From Vineibacter terrae (GTDB taxonomy: Bacteria > Pseudomonadota > Alphaproteobacteria > Reyranellales > Reyranellaceae): a stretch of 64,000 bases of DNA. The stretch covers positions 62,001 through 126,000 of the forward strand of contig NZ_VDUZ01000018.1 of NCBI RefSeq assembly GCF_008039615.1, in the 5' to 3' direction. Of the stretch, positions 1 to 11,130 are shown piece by piece (position 1 is the first letter of the stretch; each line of letters starts with the position of its first letter). The position numbers and the translations under genes are program-made. The notes under the pieces were generated by a model. The model ran no database searches, had not been told where the DNA came from, and saw nothing but the letters and a program-made list of their open reading frames with translations.

Positions 1-165
1 CAGGCGGCCATGCAGCGCCTTCTCGATATCGGCCCCGAAGCGGCGGGCGATATCCGCATCGATGGCCGGCGTGCCGTTGAACCACATGGCACGGTCGCGG
101 CCATGGCCCGGATCATCCGGCGGCAGGAACCAGTAGTCGAGAATGCGGGAGGCGAGGCCGGCCAT
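1..165 (-). CDS. DUF924 family protein, N-terminal part (cut by window edge)
   Basis: The minus strand from the ATG at 165 reads without a stop to the window edge, giving 55 residues that begin MAGLASRILDYWF and continue with MWFNGTPAIDADIARRFG and IEKALHGRL. This matches the start of the DUF924 family (an I-L-x-F/Y-W-F opening, then W-F and a D-x-x-I-x-x-x-F-G segment), small all-helical proteins of unknown function related to TPR folds. A stop codon lies just upstream in frame, so the ATG is the only plausible start. It diverges from the sulfatase-family gene at 240. The rest of the gene lies outside the window. Confidence 0.75.
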   Translation of the reverse strand, partial: MAGLASRILDYWFLPPDDPGHGRDRAMWFNGTPAIDADIARRFGADIEKALHGRL

Positions 166-239
166 TCCGGATCGGTATCAGGGATCGGGCAATGGCGCTA
201 TGCTCATGATCGTCCCTGACACTTGGTTCCCTGGATCCC

Positions 240-1808
240 ATGCGCGCCGTTCGCAACGTCCTCTTCATCATGTGCGACCAGCTGCGCGCCGATCACCTGT
301 CGTGCGCCGGCCACCCGCATCTGAAGACACCCAACATCGACGCGCTGGCGCGCCGGGGCGTGCTGTTCCCGCGTGCCTATGTGCAGTCGGCGGTGTGCGG
401 ACCCTCGCGCATGTCGTTCTACACCGGCCGCTACATGTTCAGCCATGGCGCGACATGGAACCGCGTGCCGCTGAGCGTGCGCGAGAAGACGATCGGTGAC
501 TACCTGCGGCCCGCCGGAATGCGCGTCGCGCTGGCGGGCAAGACGCATGTGCTGCCCGACCTGGACGGGCTGGAGCGCTACGGCATCGAGGCCGGCTCGG
601 CGTTCGCCACCTTGCTGCGCCAAGGCGGCTTCGAGGAGCTCGACCGCTATGACGGTCATTCGCCGCCCGGCGGCGAGAGCGGCTACCCGGCCTTCCTGCG
701 CCGGCACGGCTACCGCGCGGATGACCCGTGGAGCGAGTTCGTGATCGCCGCCGATGGTCCTGATGGCGAGACCCTGTCGGGCTGGCACATGCGCAACGCG
801 CGGCTGCCCGCCCGCGTGCAGGAGGCGCACTCCGAGACCGCCTATATGACCGACCAGGCGCTGCGCTTCATCGAGGCGCAGGGCGACAAGCCCTGGTTCC
901 TGCACCTGAGCTACGTCAAGCCGCATTGGCCCTATATGGCGCCGGCGCCGTATCACGCGCTCTACGGGCCGCAGGATTGCCTGGTGCCGAACCGTAGCGC
1001 CGCCGAGCTCGAGGACCAGCATCCGGTGCTGGCGGCCTATCGCCAGCACGAAGAGTCGGTGAGCTTCAGCCGTCCCGATGGCCCCGCGACGGTGCGGCCC
1101 ACCTATATGGGGTTGATCGCGCAGATCGACGATCACCTGGGCCGCCTGTTCGCGGCCATGGAGCGCCTCGGCCGCTTCGACGACACCTTGATCGTCTTCA
1201 CCGCCGACCACGGCGATTTCCTGGGCGACCATTGGCTGGGCGAGAAGGAGATCTTCTACGAGGAGGCGGTGAGGGTGCCGTTCATCCTGGTCGATCCCGA
1301 CCCGGCGGCCGCGGCGGCGCGCGGCACGGTCGACCGGCGCTTCGTGGAAGGCGTCGATGTCCTGCCCACCGTCCTGGACGCGCTCGGCCTGCCGCCGGCG
1401 CGCCATCTCATCGAAGGGCGCTCGCTGCTGCCGCTGACGCGGCCGGGCGCGGCGGCGCCGGCCTGGCGCGACGCGGTCTTCTCGGAGCTGGACTACGCCT
1501 TCCGCGAGGCGCGCCGCCTGCTGGGCCGCCACCCGCGCGACTGCCGCGCCTTCATGGTCCGCACCGAGCGCTGGAAATATGTCTGGTGGCTGGATTTCCC
1601 GCCGCAGCTGTTCGACCTTGTCGAAGACCCGCACGAGATGGCCGATCGCGGCCGCGATCCCGGCTACGCTCAGGTGCGCGATGAGATGCAGGCCCGCCTG
1701 TTCGACTGGATGCGCGGGCGCAAGACGCGGGTGACGGTCGACGATGCCTATGTCGAGGCCCGCACCGCCAGCCACAAGAAGCACGGCATCTTTTTCGGTG
1801 TCTGGTAG
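240..1808 (+). CDS. Phosphonate monoester hydrolase / sulfatase-family enzyme
   Basis: A 522-residue protein of the alkaline phosphatase superfamily. Visible motifs: metal-binding DQLRAD near residue 13; the formylglycine signature C53-G-P-S-R57, where Cys53 would be converted to the catalytic formylglycine; FLHLSYVKPHWPY near the middle; TYMGLIAQIDDHLGRLF; and the second metal site TADHGDFLGDH. Length and these central blocks resemble the Rhizobium/Burkholderia phosphonate monoester hydrolases (about 510-515 residues) more than secreted arylsulfatases. There is no signal peptide, which suggests a cytosolic enzyme hydrolysing phosphonate or phosphate diesters, possibly also sulfate esters. 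The formylglycine-generating enzyme is not in the window. Substrate is inferred from family resemblance only. Confidence 0.82.
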   Translation: MRAVRNVLFIMCDQLRADHLSCAGHPHLKTPNIDALARRGVLFPRAYVQSAVCGPSRMSFYTGRYMFSHGATWNRVPLSVREKTIGDYLRPAGMRVALAGKTHVLPDLDGLERYGIEAGSAFATLLRQGGFEELDRYDGHSPPGGESGYPAFLRRHGYRADDPWSEFVIAADGPDGETLSGWHMRNARLPARVQEAHSETAYMTDQALRFIEAQGDKPWFLHLSYVKPHWPYMAPAPYHALYGPQDCLVPNRSAAELEDQHPVLAAYRQHEESVSFSRPDGPATVRPTYMGLIAQIDDHLGRLFAAMERLGRFDDTLIVFTADHGDFLGDHWLGEKEIFYEEAVRVPFILVDPDPAAAAARGTVDRRFVEGVDVLPTVLDALGLPPARHLIEGRSLLPLTRPGAAAPAWRDAVFSELDYAFREARRLLGRHPRDCRAFMVRTERWKYVWWLDFPPQLFDLVEDPHEMADRGRDPGYAQVRDEMQARLFDWMRGRKTRVTVDDAYVEARTASHKKHGIFFGVW

Positions 1809-2039
1809 GGCGCGTGTTGAAACCACGGCGATCGCCGGTGGCCTGGTGTCGCGGGATCGCCAAGCGGGACAGGTGATGAGCCTACTCTTGAAGCAGCAGC
1901 GTGGCCGGCGCAGGGCGGTTTCGTGGCGTTCCGGCACGGCCATGTGATCGGCATGCGGTATATGCAGTGGCTGAACGCGTTGTCCTTGCCGTCGCCGCGA
2001 TGTACGGTGCCGCCGCGTTGCGTGCCGCAGAGGCCGTCC

Positions 2040-3050
2040 GTGTTCAGCCGTCGTCACTTCTTCGCTTCGACCCTTGCCGCCACCGTGCCATACGGTGCGC
2101 CCCTGCGCGCGCAGCCGGTGGTCGAGCACCACTTTCTGATCGGGGCCGGGCCGATCGGCGGCACCTATTTTCCGGTGGCCGGCCTGATCGCCACCGCCAT
2201 CAGCAATCCGCCCGGCGGCCGTCCCTGCGAAGCCGGCGGCAATTGCGGCGTGCCCGGCCTGGTGGCCGACGCGCTCGCGACCCAGGGCTCGGTCGAGAAT
2301 TTGCGCAAGATTGCTGATGGCAGCATGGAGTCCGGCCTGGCCCAGGCCGATGTCGCGTTAGCGGCCTATAAGGGCGAGGACGCGTTCACCGGCCGCGCGC
2401 TCAGCGGGCTGCGCGCGATGGCGAATCTTTTTCCGGAGACCGTCCACGTGGTGATCCGGCGCGGCTCCGGCCTGGAGAGCATCGCCGATCTGCGGGGCCA
2501 CACCGTTTCGCTGGGCGAGCGCGAGTCTGGCGCGCTGTCGATCTCGCAGCGGCTGCTGTCGGCCTTCGGCGTGGGCCGGCGGGACATCGATGCGCTCTAC
2601 CTGTCGCCGCAGGCGGCCAGCGGCCGGCTGCGCGAGGGCACGATCGATGCCTTCATCATGATCGCCGGCCAGCCGGCGCCGCTGCTGAGCGCGATGGCGC
2701 AGCAATCGCCCATCGACCTGCTGCCGGTGCCGGCGCCGGTCGTCGAGCGCATGCGCGAGACCCAGCCCGACATCACCGAGACCACGGTCGCGGCCGGCCT
2801 CTACGACGGCATCGACGCGCATCCCTCGATTGCGGTCAACGCGCAGTGGCTGGTGGCCGAGCGCGTCGATCCCGACATCGTCTATGGCAGCTTGCGGGCG
2901 TTGTTCCATCCCGCCATGCGCGGCCGGCTCGACCGCGGCTCGCCGAGCGCCGCCGCGATCCGGGTGGAGACAGCGCTCGATGGCCTCACCGTGCCGCTGC
3001 ATCCCGGCGCGACCCGCTTCTACAAGGAGCGCGGCCTGATCAAGGATTGA
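2040..3050 (+). CDS. TAXI-family TRAP transporter solute-binding protein
   Basis: Predicted periplasmic binding protein (336 residues). The N-terminus is a twin-arginine-like export signal (FSRRHFFASTLAATV, then a cut after PLRAQ). The mature part carries TAXI-family blocks: IGAGPIGGTYFPVAGLIA, then CGVPGLVADALATQGSVEN and a lobe with QADVALAAYKGE. I chose the GTG at 2040 because AGAGG lies 6 bases upstream and the export signal starts right there; an in-frame ATG at 1923 would add about 39 residues of unlikely sequence. The TRAP membrane subunits (DctQM type) that TAXI proteins normally serve are not next to it, so it looks orphaned here. Ligand unknown; family members bind small acids. Confidence 0.82.
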   Translation: MFSRRHFFASTLAATVPYGAPLRAQPVVEHHFLIGAGPIGGTYFPVAGLIATAISNPPGGRPCEAGGNCGVPGLVADALATQGSVENLRKIADGSMESGLAQADVALAAYKGEDAFTGRALSGLRAMANLFPETVHVVIRRGSGLESIADLRGHTVSLGERESGALSISQRLLSAFGVGRRDIDALYLSPQAASGRLREGTIDAFIMIAGQPAPLLSAMAQQSPIDLLPVPAPVVERMRETQPDITETTVAAGLYDGIDAHPSIAVNAQWLVAERVDPDIVYGSLRALFHPAMRGRLDRGSPSAAAIRVETALDGLTVPLHPGATRFYKERGLIKD

Positions 3051-3148
3051 GGCCGGGCCGCGCCGCTCCAGCGGCGCATCATGGTCGCCGGCAAGGCCAA
3101 GCCACATCAACCACAGCAAGACGCCGCTGGAGCGGCGCGGCCCGACCA
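3051..3148. repeat. Palindromic intergenic repeat, family A, copy 1
   Basis: Two GC-rich hairpin arms that are inverted copies of each other. The left arm (about 3055-3077) contains GCGCCGCT-CC-AGCGGCGC, itself a perfect 8-bp hairpin; the right arm (about 3122-3147) holds the reverse complement, ending GCGGCCCGACC. It fills the gap between the convergent TAXI and GST genes and may act as a bidirectional terminator. Related copies are at 5301, 32255 and 51856. Confidence 0.85.
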
Positions 3149-3150
3149 GA

Positions 3151-3819
3151 TCACCGGAACTCGTACTCGGCGACCAGCCAGGGCTCGTGACGGGCGGCGT
3201 CGCACCATTCCTTCATGGCGTCGTGCCCCATCACCGCATCGCTGTAGCGTTGCGCCTCGCTGTCGAGCTTGACGCCATAGGTGCGGAAGCGGGTGACGAT
3301 CGGCGCGAACATGGCGTCGGCGACGCCGAACGTGCCGAACAGGAAACCGTCGTCGCGGGGCGAGGAGCCGGCGAAGCGCTTGCGGCAGTCAAGCCACATG
3401 CCGACGATGCGCTGCACCTGGGCCAGCACCTCCGGGGTGTGGCCGTGACCGGGAAAGGAGGCGCGGATGTTCATCGGCATCTCGCGGCGCAGCTCGGCGA
3501 AGCTTGAATGCATCTCGGCTGCAACGGAGCGCGCGACCGCGCGCGCTGCCGCGGCCTCCGGCCATAACTTGGCTTCGGGCCTCAGCTCGTGCAGGTACTC
3601 GCCGATCGACAGTGAATCCCAGATCGACAGGCCACCATGGGTCAGCACCGGCAGCAGGCCGGATGGCGAATAGCGCGCCACCTGCGTCTTGCTGTCCGGT
3701 TCATAAAGCCGCACGAGAACTTCCTCGAAATCGATTCCGGCCGCCTTGCAGACCAGCCAGCCGCGCAACGACCACGACGAATAGTTCTTGTTGCCGATCA
3801 CCAGGGTGAATTCGCTCAT
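3151..3819 (-). CDS. Glutathione S-transferase family protein
   Basis: A 222-residue cytosolic protein with an N-terminal thioredoxin-like domain beginning MSEFTLVIGNKNYSSWSLRGW, in which NYSSWS supplies the probable glutathione-activating Ser/Tyr region, followed by the cis-proline segment SPSGLLPVLTHGG and ESL-like WDSLSIGEYLHE (glutathione gamma-Glu binding), then an alpha-helical C-terminal domain. The NYSSWSLRGW opening is typical of the YfcF-like/maleylacetoacetate isomerase-like GST group. The ATG at 3819 matches the family start; an upstream ATG at 3843 would add eight residues. It is divergent from the aminopeptidase gene at 3913. Substrate unknown. Confidence 0.88.
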   Translation of the reverse strand: MSEFTLVIGNKNYSSWSLRGWLVCKAAGIDFEEVLVRLYEPDSKTQVARYSPSGLLPVLTHGGLSIWDSLSIGEYLHELRPEAKLWPEAAAARAVARSVAAEMHSSFAELRREMPMNIRASFPGHGHTPEVLAQVQRIVGMWLDCRKRFAGSSPRDDGFLFGTFGVADAMFAPIVTRFRTYGVKLDSEAQRYSDAVMGHDAMKEWCDAARHEPWLVAEYEFR

Positions 3820-3912
3820 CACGTCCTCGCCGCGACTTTGCACATTGCCAGCGCGACCGATTCCCGATCATGCTGGGGGTTCGTCGCCGAACATAACAAC
3901 ACGGAGGATACC

Positions 3913-5295
3913 GTGTCGCTGCCGTTTCTCGACCGTGCGCCCGCTGCTGTCCCCGTGGCGGTCGTGGCACCATCCGACTGGACGGCATGGCTGAAGCGGC
4001 AATCGGCGCCGGCGCGGACATGGTTGCAGGCGTCGGGTATCAGCGGCAAGTCGGGCGATTTCGCGCTGCTGCCCGGCGACGAGGGCCGCGCCCAGCTCGC
4101 AGTCCTGGTGCGCTCGGCCACGTCGACGATGTGGGATTATGGCGCGCTGGCAGGCAAGCTGCCGGCCGGCGACTATTGCCTCGTCGGCGACACCGCCCCG
4201 GTCTCGACCGCCGATGCCTGCATCGCCTTCGCGCTCGGATCATGGCGGTTCACGCGGTACCGTGGCGACGTCAAGTCGCAGCCGCGGCTGGTTTGGCCCG
4301 CGAAATGCGACCGCGGCGCCGTCGAGCGCACGGTGAACGGCATCTGCCTGGCGCGCGACCTGATCACGACGCCGTCCAACGACATGGGGCCGGCGGAGCT
4401 CGCCGCGGCGGCCCGGCAGCTGGCGCGCCGGCATCGGGCGCGCTTCTCGGTCATCGCCGGCAACGAGCTGCTGCGTCGCAACTATCCCGTGATCCATGCC
4501 GTTGGCCGCGCCTCGACACGCGCACCACGCCTGGTCGACATCGTCTGGGGCCGGCCGAGCGCGCCCAAGGTCACGCTGGTCGGCAAGGGGGTCTGCTTCG
4601 ACTCGGGCGGCCTCGACCTGAAGCCTGCGTCCGGCATGCTGATGATGAAGAAGGATATGGGCGGCGCGGCCACGGTGCTGGCCGCCGCTGCCATGGTGAT
4701 GGCGGCGCGCCTGAATGTGCGCCTGCGCGTGCTGATTCCGGCGGTCGAGAACAGCGTCTCCGGCAACGCCTTCCGGCCGCTCGATGTCATCAAGTCGCGC
4801 AAGGGCGTCACGGTCGAGATCGGCAACACCGACGCCGAAGGCCGCCTGATCCTGTGCGACGCACTGGCCGAGGCGGCGCGGGAGGAGCCGGCGCTGATCA
4901 TCGACGTTGCGACCCTGACGGGGGCTGCGCGCGTCGCCCTGGGGCCCGACGTGCCGGCGCTGTTCAGCAACGACGACGAGTTGGCCGACTCCTTGCTCAA
5001 AGCCGCCAAGGAACGCGAGGATCCGCTGTGGCGCCTGCCGCTGTGGCGCGGCTATCGCCGCTTCCTCGACAGCAAGGTGGCCGACATCAACAACGCCGGC
5101 CAGTCGCCGTTCGGCGGCGCCATTACCGCCGCCTTGTTCCTTCAGACTTTCGTGCCCGACTCCGTGCCCTGGGCGCATATCGACACCATGGCCTGGAACC
5201 AGACCAGCCAGCCCGGCCGTCCCGAAGGCGGCGAGGCCATGGGCGCGCGCGCGATCTACGGCATGCTGGCGGCGAAATACCCACCCCGGCGGTGA
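3913..5295 (+). CDS. Leucyl aminopeptidase family protein (peptidase M17)
   Basis: Di-zinc aminopeptidase of 460 residues that removes N-terminal amino acids from peptides in the cytosol. The catalytic domain shows the M17 blocks in order: VGKGVCFDSGGLDLKP (Lys225 and Asp230, metal and catalytic residues), MMKKDMGGAA (residues 245-253), and the signature NTDAEGRL at 305-312. The shorter N-terminal domain is like that of the alphaproteobacterial PepA-related subgroup rather than E. coli PepA (about 503 residues). The GTG at 3913 is preceded by GGAGG at 3903-3907 with a 5-base spacer, clearly better than the earlier in-frame ATG at 3637, which lies inside the divergent GST gene. Confidence 0.93.
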   Translation: MSLPFLDRAPAAVPVAVVAPSDWTAWLKRQSAPARTWLQASGISGKSGDFALLPGDEGRAQLAVLVRSATSTMWDYGALAGKLPAGDYCLVGDTAPVSTADACIAFALGSWRFTRYRGDVKSQPRLVWPAKCDRGAVERTVNGICLARDLITTPSNDMGPAELAAAARQLARRHRARFSVIAGNELLRRNYPVIHAVGRASTRAPRLVDIVWGRPSAPKVTLVGKGVCFDSGGLDLKPASGMLMMKKDMGGAATVLAAAAMVMAARLNVRLRVLIPAVENSVSGNAFRPLDVIKSRKGVTVEIGNTDAEGRLILCDALAEAAREEPALIIDVATLTGAARVALGPDVPALFSNDDELADSLLKAAKEREDPLWRLPLWRGYRRFLDSKVADINNAGQSPFGGAITAALFLQTFVPDSVPWAHIDTMAWNQTSQPGRPEGGEAMGARAIYGMLAAKYPPRR

Positions 5296-5300
5296 CGCAA

Positions 5301-5377
5301 GGGCCGGGCCGCGTCGCTCCAGCGACGCTCATGGCAATCGGTCGGATGAGCGCCGCTGGAGTGGCGCGGCCCGACCC
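5301..5377. repeat. Palindromic intergenic repeat, family A, copy 2
   Basis: Same architecture as copy 1. The left arm has GCGTCGCT-CC-AGCGACGC, where the C:G pair of copy 1 at the fourth position is replaced by T:A on both sides, so the hairpin is preserved. The right arm (about 5349-5377) is GCGCCGCT-GG-AGTGGCGC with one G-T wobble. It fills the gap between the convergent aminopeptidase and glycosyltransferase genes. Confidence 0.85.
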
Positions 5378-5380
5378 TTG

Positions 5381-6358
5381 TCATCGCTGCACCCCGAACG
5401 GAACCGCCCGCCGCGGCGCGACATCGGCGCGGCGGGTGCGCCAACAGGTGCAGATGCCGGCCAGCGTGCCCATCACCACCTCGCGCAAGGCGGCAAGCGC
5501 CAGCTTGTCGCCGCGCAGGGTGTAGACGAGCGCTGCCGCGACGCCGGGCGAAAGGCGGCTGCCCCACAGGAGCTGGTACAGCATGATCGCCGCGGCGCGG
5601 TGCGCCGGCCAGTACTCGAGGTGCCCCAGGGTCGCGTTGTGGATCAGGTCGCGCAAGGCACCCTGATCGAGCTGGTTGCGCTGATCGGAGTCCGGACGCA
5701 CCGAAGGATAGTGGTCGACCAGCACGGCCGGGTCGTAGACCAGGGTCCAGCCGGCCAGCCGGATGGCGCCGCCGAACAGCGCTTCGTTGGCGACTTGCGC
5801 TCCCCGGCCGCGCAGGCGCCGGTCGAAGCGCAGCGCGCCTATGGCGCGGCGACGGAAGGCCATGCAGACGCCCTTCAGCGCTTCGACCTCGCGCGCCGGT
5901 CCGACGCCGCAATTGTGGTTGCCCTCGACACGGCCGTACCAGGTGCTGACGCCGACACGGGTCCGCGGCGGCCAGTCGTCCTTGCGGTTGTCCTGGAAGA
6001 TGCGGTCGCGGCCGCCGACGCCGCCCACGCGTGCATCGGCCTGGAAGTGGCCCGCGATGCGCTCCAGCCAGTCGGGATGCGGCGCCGCGTCGTCATCGGT
6101 CATGGCCACGGCCTCGCCGACGGCATGCTCCAGGCCGATGTTCAGCGCCGCCACGACGCCGGGCACGTCCACGACGTGCACCTGCATCGCCAGGCCGCCG
6201 GCGTCGTAGCCGGCCAGCAGCGCGGCCGTGGCGCTGTCGCTGTCGCGGCGCACGACATTGACGCGCGCGGCCGGCAACGTCTGCCGCTTCAGCGCGTCCA
6301 GGCATTGCCGCAGATCGTCGGGCCGCTTGTAGGTCGGCACGATGACCGTGATGTCCAT
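5381..6358 (-). CDS. Glycosyltransferase family 2 protein
   Basis: A 325-residue GT-A fold glycosyltransferase. It opens MDITVIVPTYKRPDDLRQCL, the family 2 nucleotide-sugar binding start, and has the metal-binding TDDDA (Asp88-90) followed by PHPDWLERI. The central part includes CMAFRRRAIGALRFDRRL, the typical acceptor-domain stretch of GT2 enzymes, and the C-terminus is hydrophobic and may touch the membrane. I take the ATG at 6358, one base after the stop of the upstream dehydrogenase (translational coupling); an ATG at 6373 overlapping that gene is possible. As last gene of the yej-like operon it is an odd partner; sugar donor and acceptor unknown. Confidence 0.87.
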   Translation of the reverse strand: MDITVIVPTYKRPDDLRQCLDALKRQTLPAARVNVVRRDSDSATAALLAGYDAGGLAMQVHVVDVPGVVAALNIGLEHAVGEAVAMTDDDAAPHPDWLERIAGHFQADARVGGVGGRDRIFQDNRKDDWPPRTRVGVSTWYGRVEGNHNCGVGPAREVEALKGVCMAFRRRAIGALRFDRRLRGRGAQVANEALFGGAIRLAGWTLVYDPAVLVDHYPSVRPDSDQRNQLDQGALRDLIHNATLGHLEYWPAHRAAAIMLYQLLWGSRLSPGVAAALVYTLRGDKLALAALREVVMGTLAGICTCWRTRRADVAPRRAVPFGVQR

Positions 6359-6359
6359 G

Positions 6360-7315
6360 TCAATAGCCGGCATTCCGGTCGATCAGGTTGACGAGCGCCG
6401 CGCCGGCGCGCAGGCGACGCACGTTCTGGGCCACGCTTTCGGCTGCGGTGCGCGGATTGGTCGGCCCGGCGATATGCGGCGTCACCTTGATCTTCGGGTG
6501 CGTCCAGAACGGATGGTCGGCCGGCAGCGGCTCGGCGTGGAAGACGTCGAGCGCCGCGCCGGCGAGATGGCCGCTGTCCAGCGCCGCGATGAGGTCGTCG
6601 TCGACCACATGCCCACCGCGCGCCATGTTGATAAAGAAGGCGCCCCGAGGCAGCAGGGTGAACGCGCGCGCGTCCAGCATGCCGGCGGTCTGCGGTGTCA
6701 TCGGCAGCACGTCGATCAGGATGTCGGTGCGCTGCAGGAAGGCCGTGAGCCCGGCGGCGCCGCTGAAGCATTCGATGCCGTCGATGGCGCGCGGCGAGCG
6801 GCTCCAGCCGGCCGTGGCGAAGCCCAGCCCCGCGATCTTGCTTGCGGTGTCGGCGCCGATCTCGCCCAGGCCCATGACGCCGACGCGGCGGGTGGCGGTG
6901 TCGGTGAACGGCACCTCGTGCCAGCGCCGCTGGCGCTGCTGCGTGCCGTAGGCTTCCATGTCGCGGTGATGGTGCAGCGTCCAGTAGATCGCGTACTCGG
7001 CCATCTGTCCGACCAGGCCGGGATCGATGACCCGCACGATGGGCACGTCCGGCAGCGCCGGATCGACCAGCAGGTGGTCGACGCCCATGCCCGTCGAGAC
7101 GATCAGGCGCAGGTTGGGCAGGCGTGCCAGCGCACCAGGCGGCGGCTTCCAGGCCAGCGCGATCGCGATGTCCTGCGCATCGCCGATGTCCGGCCAGGCG
7201 CGCAGGTCGATTGCCTCGCCCAGCGCGGCGCCCAGCCGCTGGCGCCAGCCGTCGGCGTCGCCGCCGCCCTGCGCATCGGAGACATAGGCGAAGGCGGCGG
7301 ACATCGCCGGGCCGC

Positions 7316-7319
<4 letters not shown>
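6360..7319 (-). CDS. D-2-hydroxyacid dehydrogenase, glyoxylate/hydroxypyruvate reductase A type
   Basis: A 319-residue NAD(P)-dependent dehydrogenase that would interconvert 2-oxo acids such as glyoxylate or hydroxypyruvate and D-2-hydroxyacids. The Rossmann motif is GVMGLGEIGADTASKIAGLG; catalytic residues are in NMARGG (Arg), the following acidic segment DVFHAEPLP (Glu) and TPHIAG (His). The spacing and the LPMTPQTAGMLDARAF block are those of the GhrA subgroup. The start is a GTG at 7319 that overlaps the TGA of the upstream ABC ATPase by 4 bases (GTGA); an ATG at 7304 is an alternative. Its position in a peptide-transporter operon suggests co-regulation rather than a shared pathway. Confidence 0.9.
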
Positions 7320-8976
<1,657 letters not shown>

Positions 8977-8977
<1 letters not shown>

Positions 8978-10002
8978 CAGGCGAGGGTCTTGCGCGGGTC
9001 GAACGCGTCACGCACGGCTTCGCCGATGAATATCAGCAGAGTGAGCATGATGGCGACTACGAAAAAGCCGGTCAGGGCCAGCCAGGGTGCCTGGAGGTTG
9101 TTCTTGCCCTGCAGCAGCAGCTCGCCCAGTGACGGCGAGCCCGCCGGCAGGCCGAAGCCCAGGAAGTCCAGCGCAGTCAACACCGTGACCGAGCCGGCCG
9201 CGACGAAGGGCATGTAGGTGAGGGTCGAGACCATGGCGTTGGGCAGGACATGCCGGATCATGATCGTGAGGTCCCTGGCGCCCAGGGCCCGGGCGGCCCG
9301 GACATAGTCGAAGTTGCGTGCCCGCAGGAACTCGGCACGCACCAGCCCGACCAGGGCCGTCCAGCTGAACAGCAGCATGATCGCCAGCAGCGAGAAGAAG
9401 GTGGGTGCGACGATGCTGGCCATCAGGATCAGGATGTAGAGCTGCGGCAGGCTCGACCACAGCTCGAGGAAGCGCTGGAACAGCAGGTCGACGAGGCCGC
9501 CGAAATAGCCCTGGACCGCCCCGGCGGCGATCCCGACCAGGGAGCTGAAGACCGTCAGGATCAGGCCGAACAGAATGGAGATGCGCAGGCCGTAGATCAG
9601 CCGGGCCACGACGTCACGCGCCTGGTCGTCCGTGCCCAGCAGGTTGCGCGCCGTCGGCGGCGTCGGCGCCGTCATCCCGAGATCCCTGACGGCATTGAAG
9701 TAGTTGTAGGGGATCGGCGGCCACAGCGCCCAGCCCTTGGCATCGATCTGACGGACAATCTCCTTGTCGGCGAAATCGGCGGTGATGCCGAGGTCGCCGC
9801 CGAATGTCGTATCCGTGTAGTCGTGGAAGATCGGAAGATAGAAGGCGCCGTCGTAGCGCACCAGGATCGGGCGGTCGTTGGCGATCAGCTCCGCGAACAG
9901 GGTCACGAGGAAGATCACGCTGAAGAGCACCAGGGACCAGTAGCCGCGCTTGTTGGCGCGGAAGATCGCCAGCCGCCGTCGGGTGAGGGGCGAGAGGGTC
10001 AT
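8977..10002 (-). CDS. yejE: Peptide ABC transporter permease (YejE-like)
   Basis: A 341-residue inner-membrane permease. N-terminal membrane segment ([19 protein letters not shown]), a long periplasmic loop with [19 protein letters not shown] and [12 protein letters not shown] that is typical of Yej[17 protein letters not shown] before the core, five further membrane segments and the EAA loop [15 protein letters not shown]. It forms the transmembrane channel with YejB. The ATG at 10002 overlaps the yejB stop as ATGA, so the two are translationally coupled. Confidence 0.93.
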
Positions 10003-11087
10003 GCGCCGCGGCTTTCGAAGTCGATGCGCGGGTCGACCAGCACGTACATCAAATCGCCGATCAGCCCCATGATCAGCCCCAGCAGCGAGAACACCCAGAG
10101 CGTGCCGAAGATCAGCGAGTAGTCGCGGTTGATGGCGGCGTTGAAGCCCAGGTATCCCAGGCCATCGAGCGAGAAGATGACCTCGATCAGCAGTGAGCCC
10201 GTGAACAGCACGGCGATGAAGGCGGCGGGGAAGCCGGCGATCACGATCAGCATGGAATTGCGGAACACGTGGCCGTAGAGCACGCGGCGCTCGCTCAATC
10301 CCTTGGCGCGGGCCGTCTGCACGTACTGCTTGCGGATCTCGTCCAGGAACGAGTTCTTGGTCAGCATGGTGAGCGTCGCGAACCCGCCGATCACCATGGC
10401 CAGGATCGGAAGGGCCATGTGCCAGAAATAGTCCAGGATCTTCTCGCCCAGCGGCAGGCTGGACCAGTCCGGCGATACCAGCCCCTGGCGCGGGAAGATG
10501 TTCCAGTAGCTGCCGCCGGCGAACAGCACGACCAGCAGGATGGCGAAGAGGAAGCTGGGGATGGCGTTGCCGACGATCACCACCGACGAGGTGGCGATGT
10601 CGAAGCGCGAGCCGTCGCGCACCGCCTTGGCCACGCCCAGTGGTATCGAGATCAGGTAGATCAGCAGCGTCGTCCACAGCCCCAGCGATACCGAGACCGG
10701 CAGCTTGGAGATGATGGCGTCCAGCACCGGCTGGCCGCTCAGCGAGCTGTTGCCGAGGTTGAAGGTGGCGTAGTTGCCCAGCAGCAGCAGGTAGCGCTCA
10801 TGGATGGGCCGGTCGAAGCCGTACTGCTTCTTGATGCGCTCGATCACCTCCGGCGGGATGCCGCGGGCGCCGCGCGAGGTGCCGGTGTCGCCGGCCTGGG
10901 CGCTCGGGCCGCCTTCGCCGCCGCCGCTGAAGCGCGCCGTCGGGTCACCGGCGCGGCCCTGCAGCTGGGCGATGGCGCGGTCGACCGGACCGCCCGGCGC
11001 CGCCTGGATGATGAAGAAGTTGAGGGTGATGATGCCGAGCAATGTCGGCACCATCAGCAGCAGCCGGCGCAGGATGTAGGCGGTCAC
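9999..11087 (-). CDS. yejB: Peptide ABC transporter permease (YejB-like)
   Basis: A 362-residue permease of the DppB/OppB type. It opens with the membrane segment [23 protein letters not shown], then the [13 protein letters not shown] block, then a Gly/Ser-rich insert (about residues 40-70) and the [14 protein letters not shown] segment characteristic of YejB. The EAA loop [15 protein letters not shown] and the C-terminal VDPRIDFE are present. The start codon is GTG at 11087. It lies 43 bases after the binding-protein gene and overlaps the next permease by 4 bases. Confidence 0.92.
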   Translation of the reverse strand: MTAYILRRLLLMVPTLLGIITLNFFIIQAAPGGPVDRAIAQLQGRAGDPTARFSGGGEGGPSAQAGDTGTSRGARGIPPEVIERIKKQYGFDRPIHERYLLLLGNYATFNLGNSSLSGQPVLDAIISKLPVSVSLGLWTTLLIYLISIPLGVAKAVRDGSRFDIATSSVVIVGNAIPSFLFAILLVVLFAGGSYWNIFPRQGLVSPDWSSLPLGEKILDYFWHMALPILAMVIGGFATLTMLTKNSFLDEIRKQYVQTARAKGLSERRVLYGHVFRNSMLIVIAGFPAAFIAVLFTGSLLIEVIFSLDGLGYLGFNAAINRDYSLIFGTLWVFSLLGLIMGLIGDLMYVLVDPRIDFESRGA

Positions 11088-11130
11088 GGCCGAAATCTAT
11101 CACAGCGTCGGCTGGAAGTGCGGCCCATCG

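Noticed and set aside
1809-2039. Possible small gene between the sulfatase-family and TAXI genes
   Set aside because: No frame with a ribosome site or family features; the GTG at 2040 with AGAGG explains the downstream gene. I see nothing else in this gap.
204-2132. A 642-codon open frame on the minus strand opposite the sulfatase-family gene
   Set aside because: Arg/Ala/His-rich translation with no family features, antisense to a clear enzyme; typical of GC-rich third-position bias. The same holds for the other long antisense frames, e.g. 14617-15864, 16221-17873, 19846-21654, 23626-26085 and 29470-31614.
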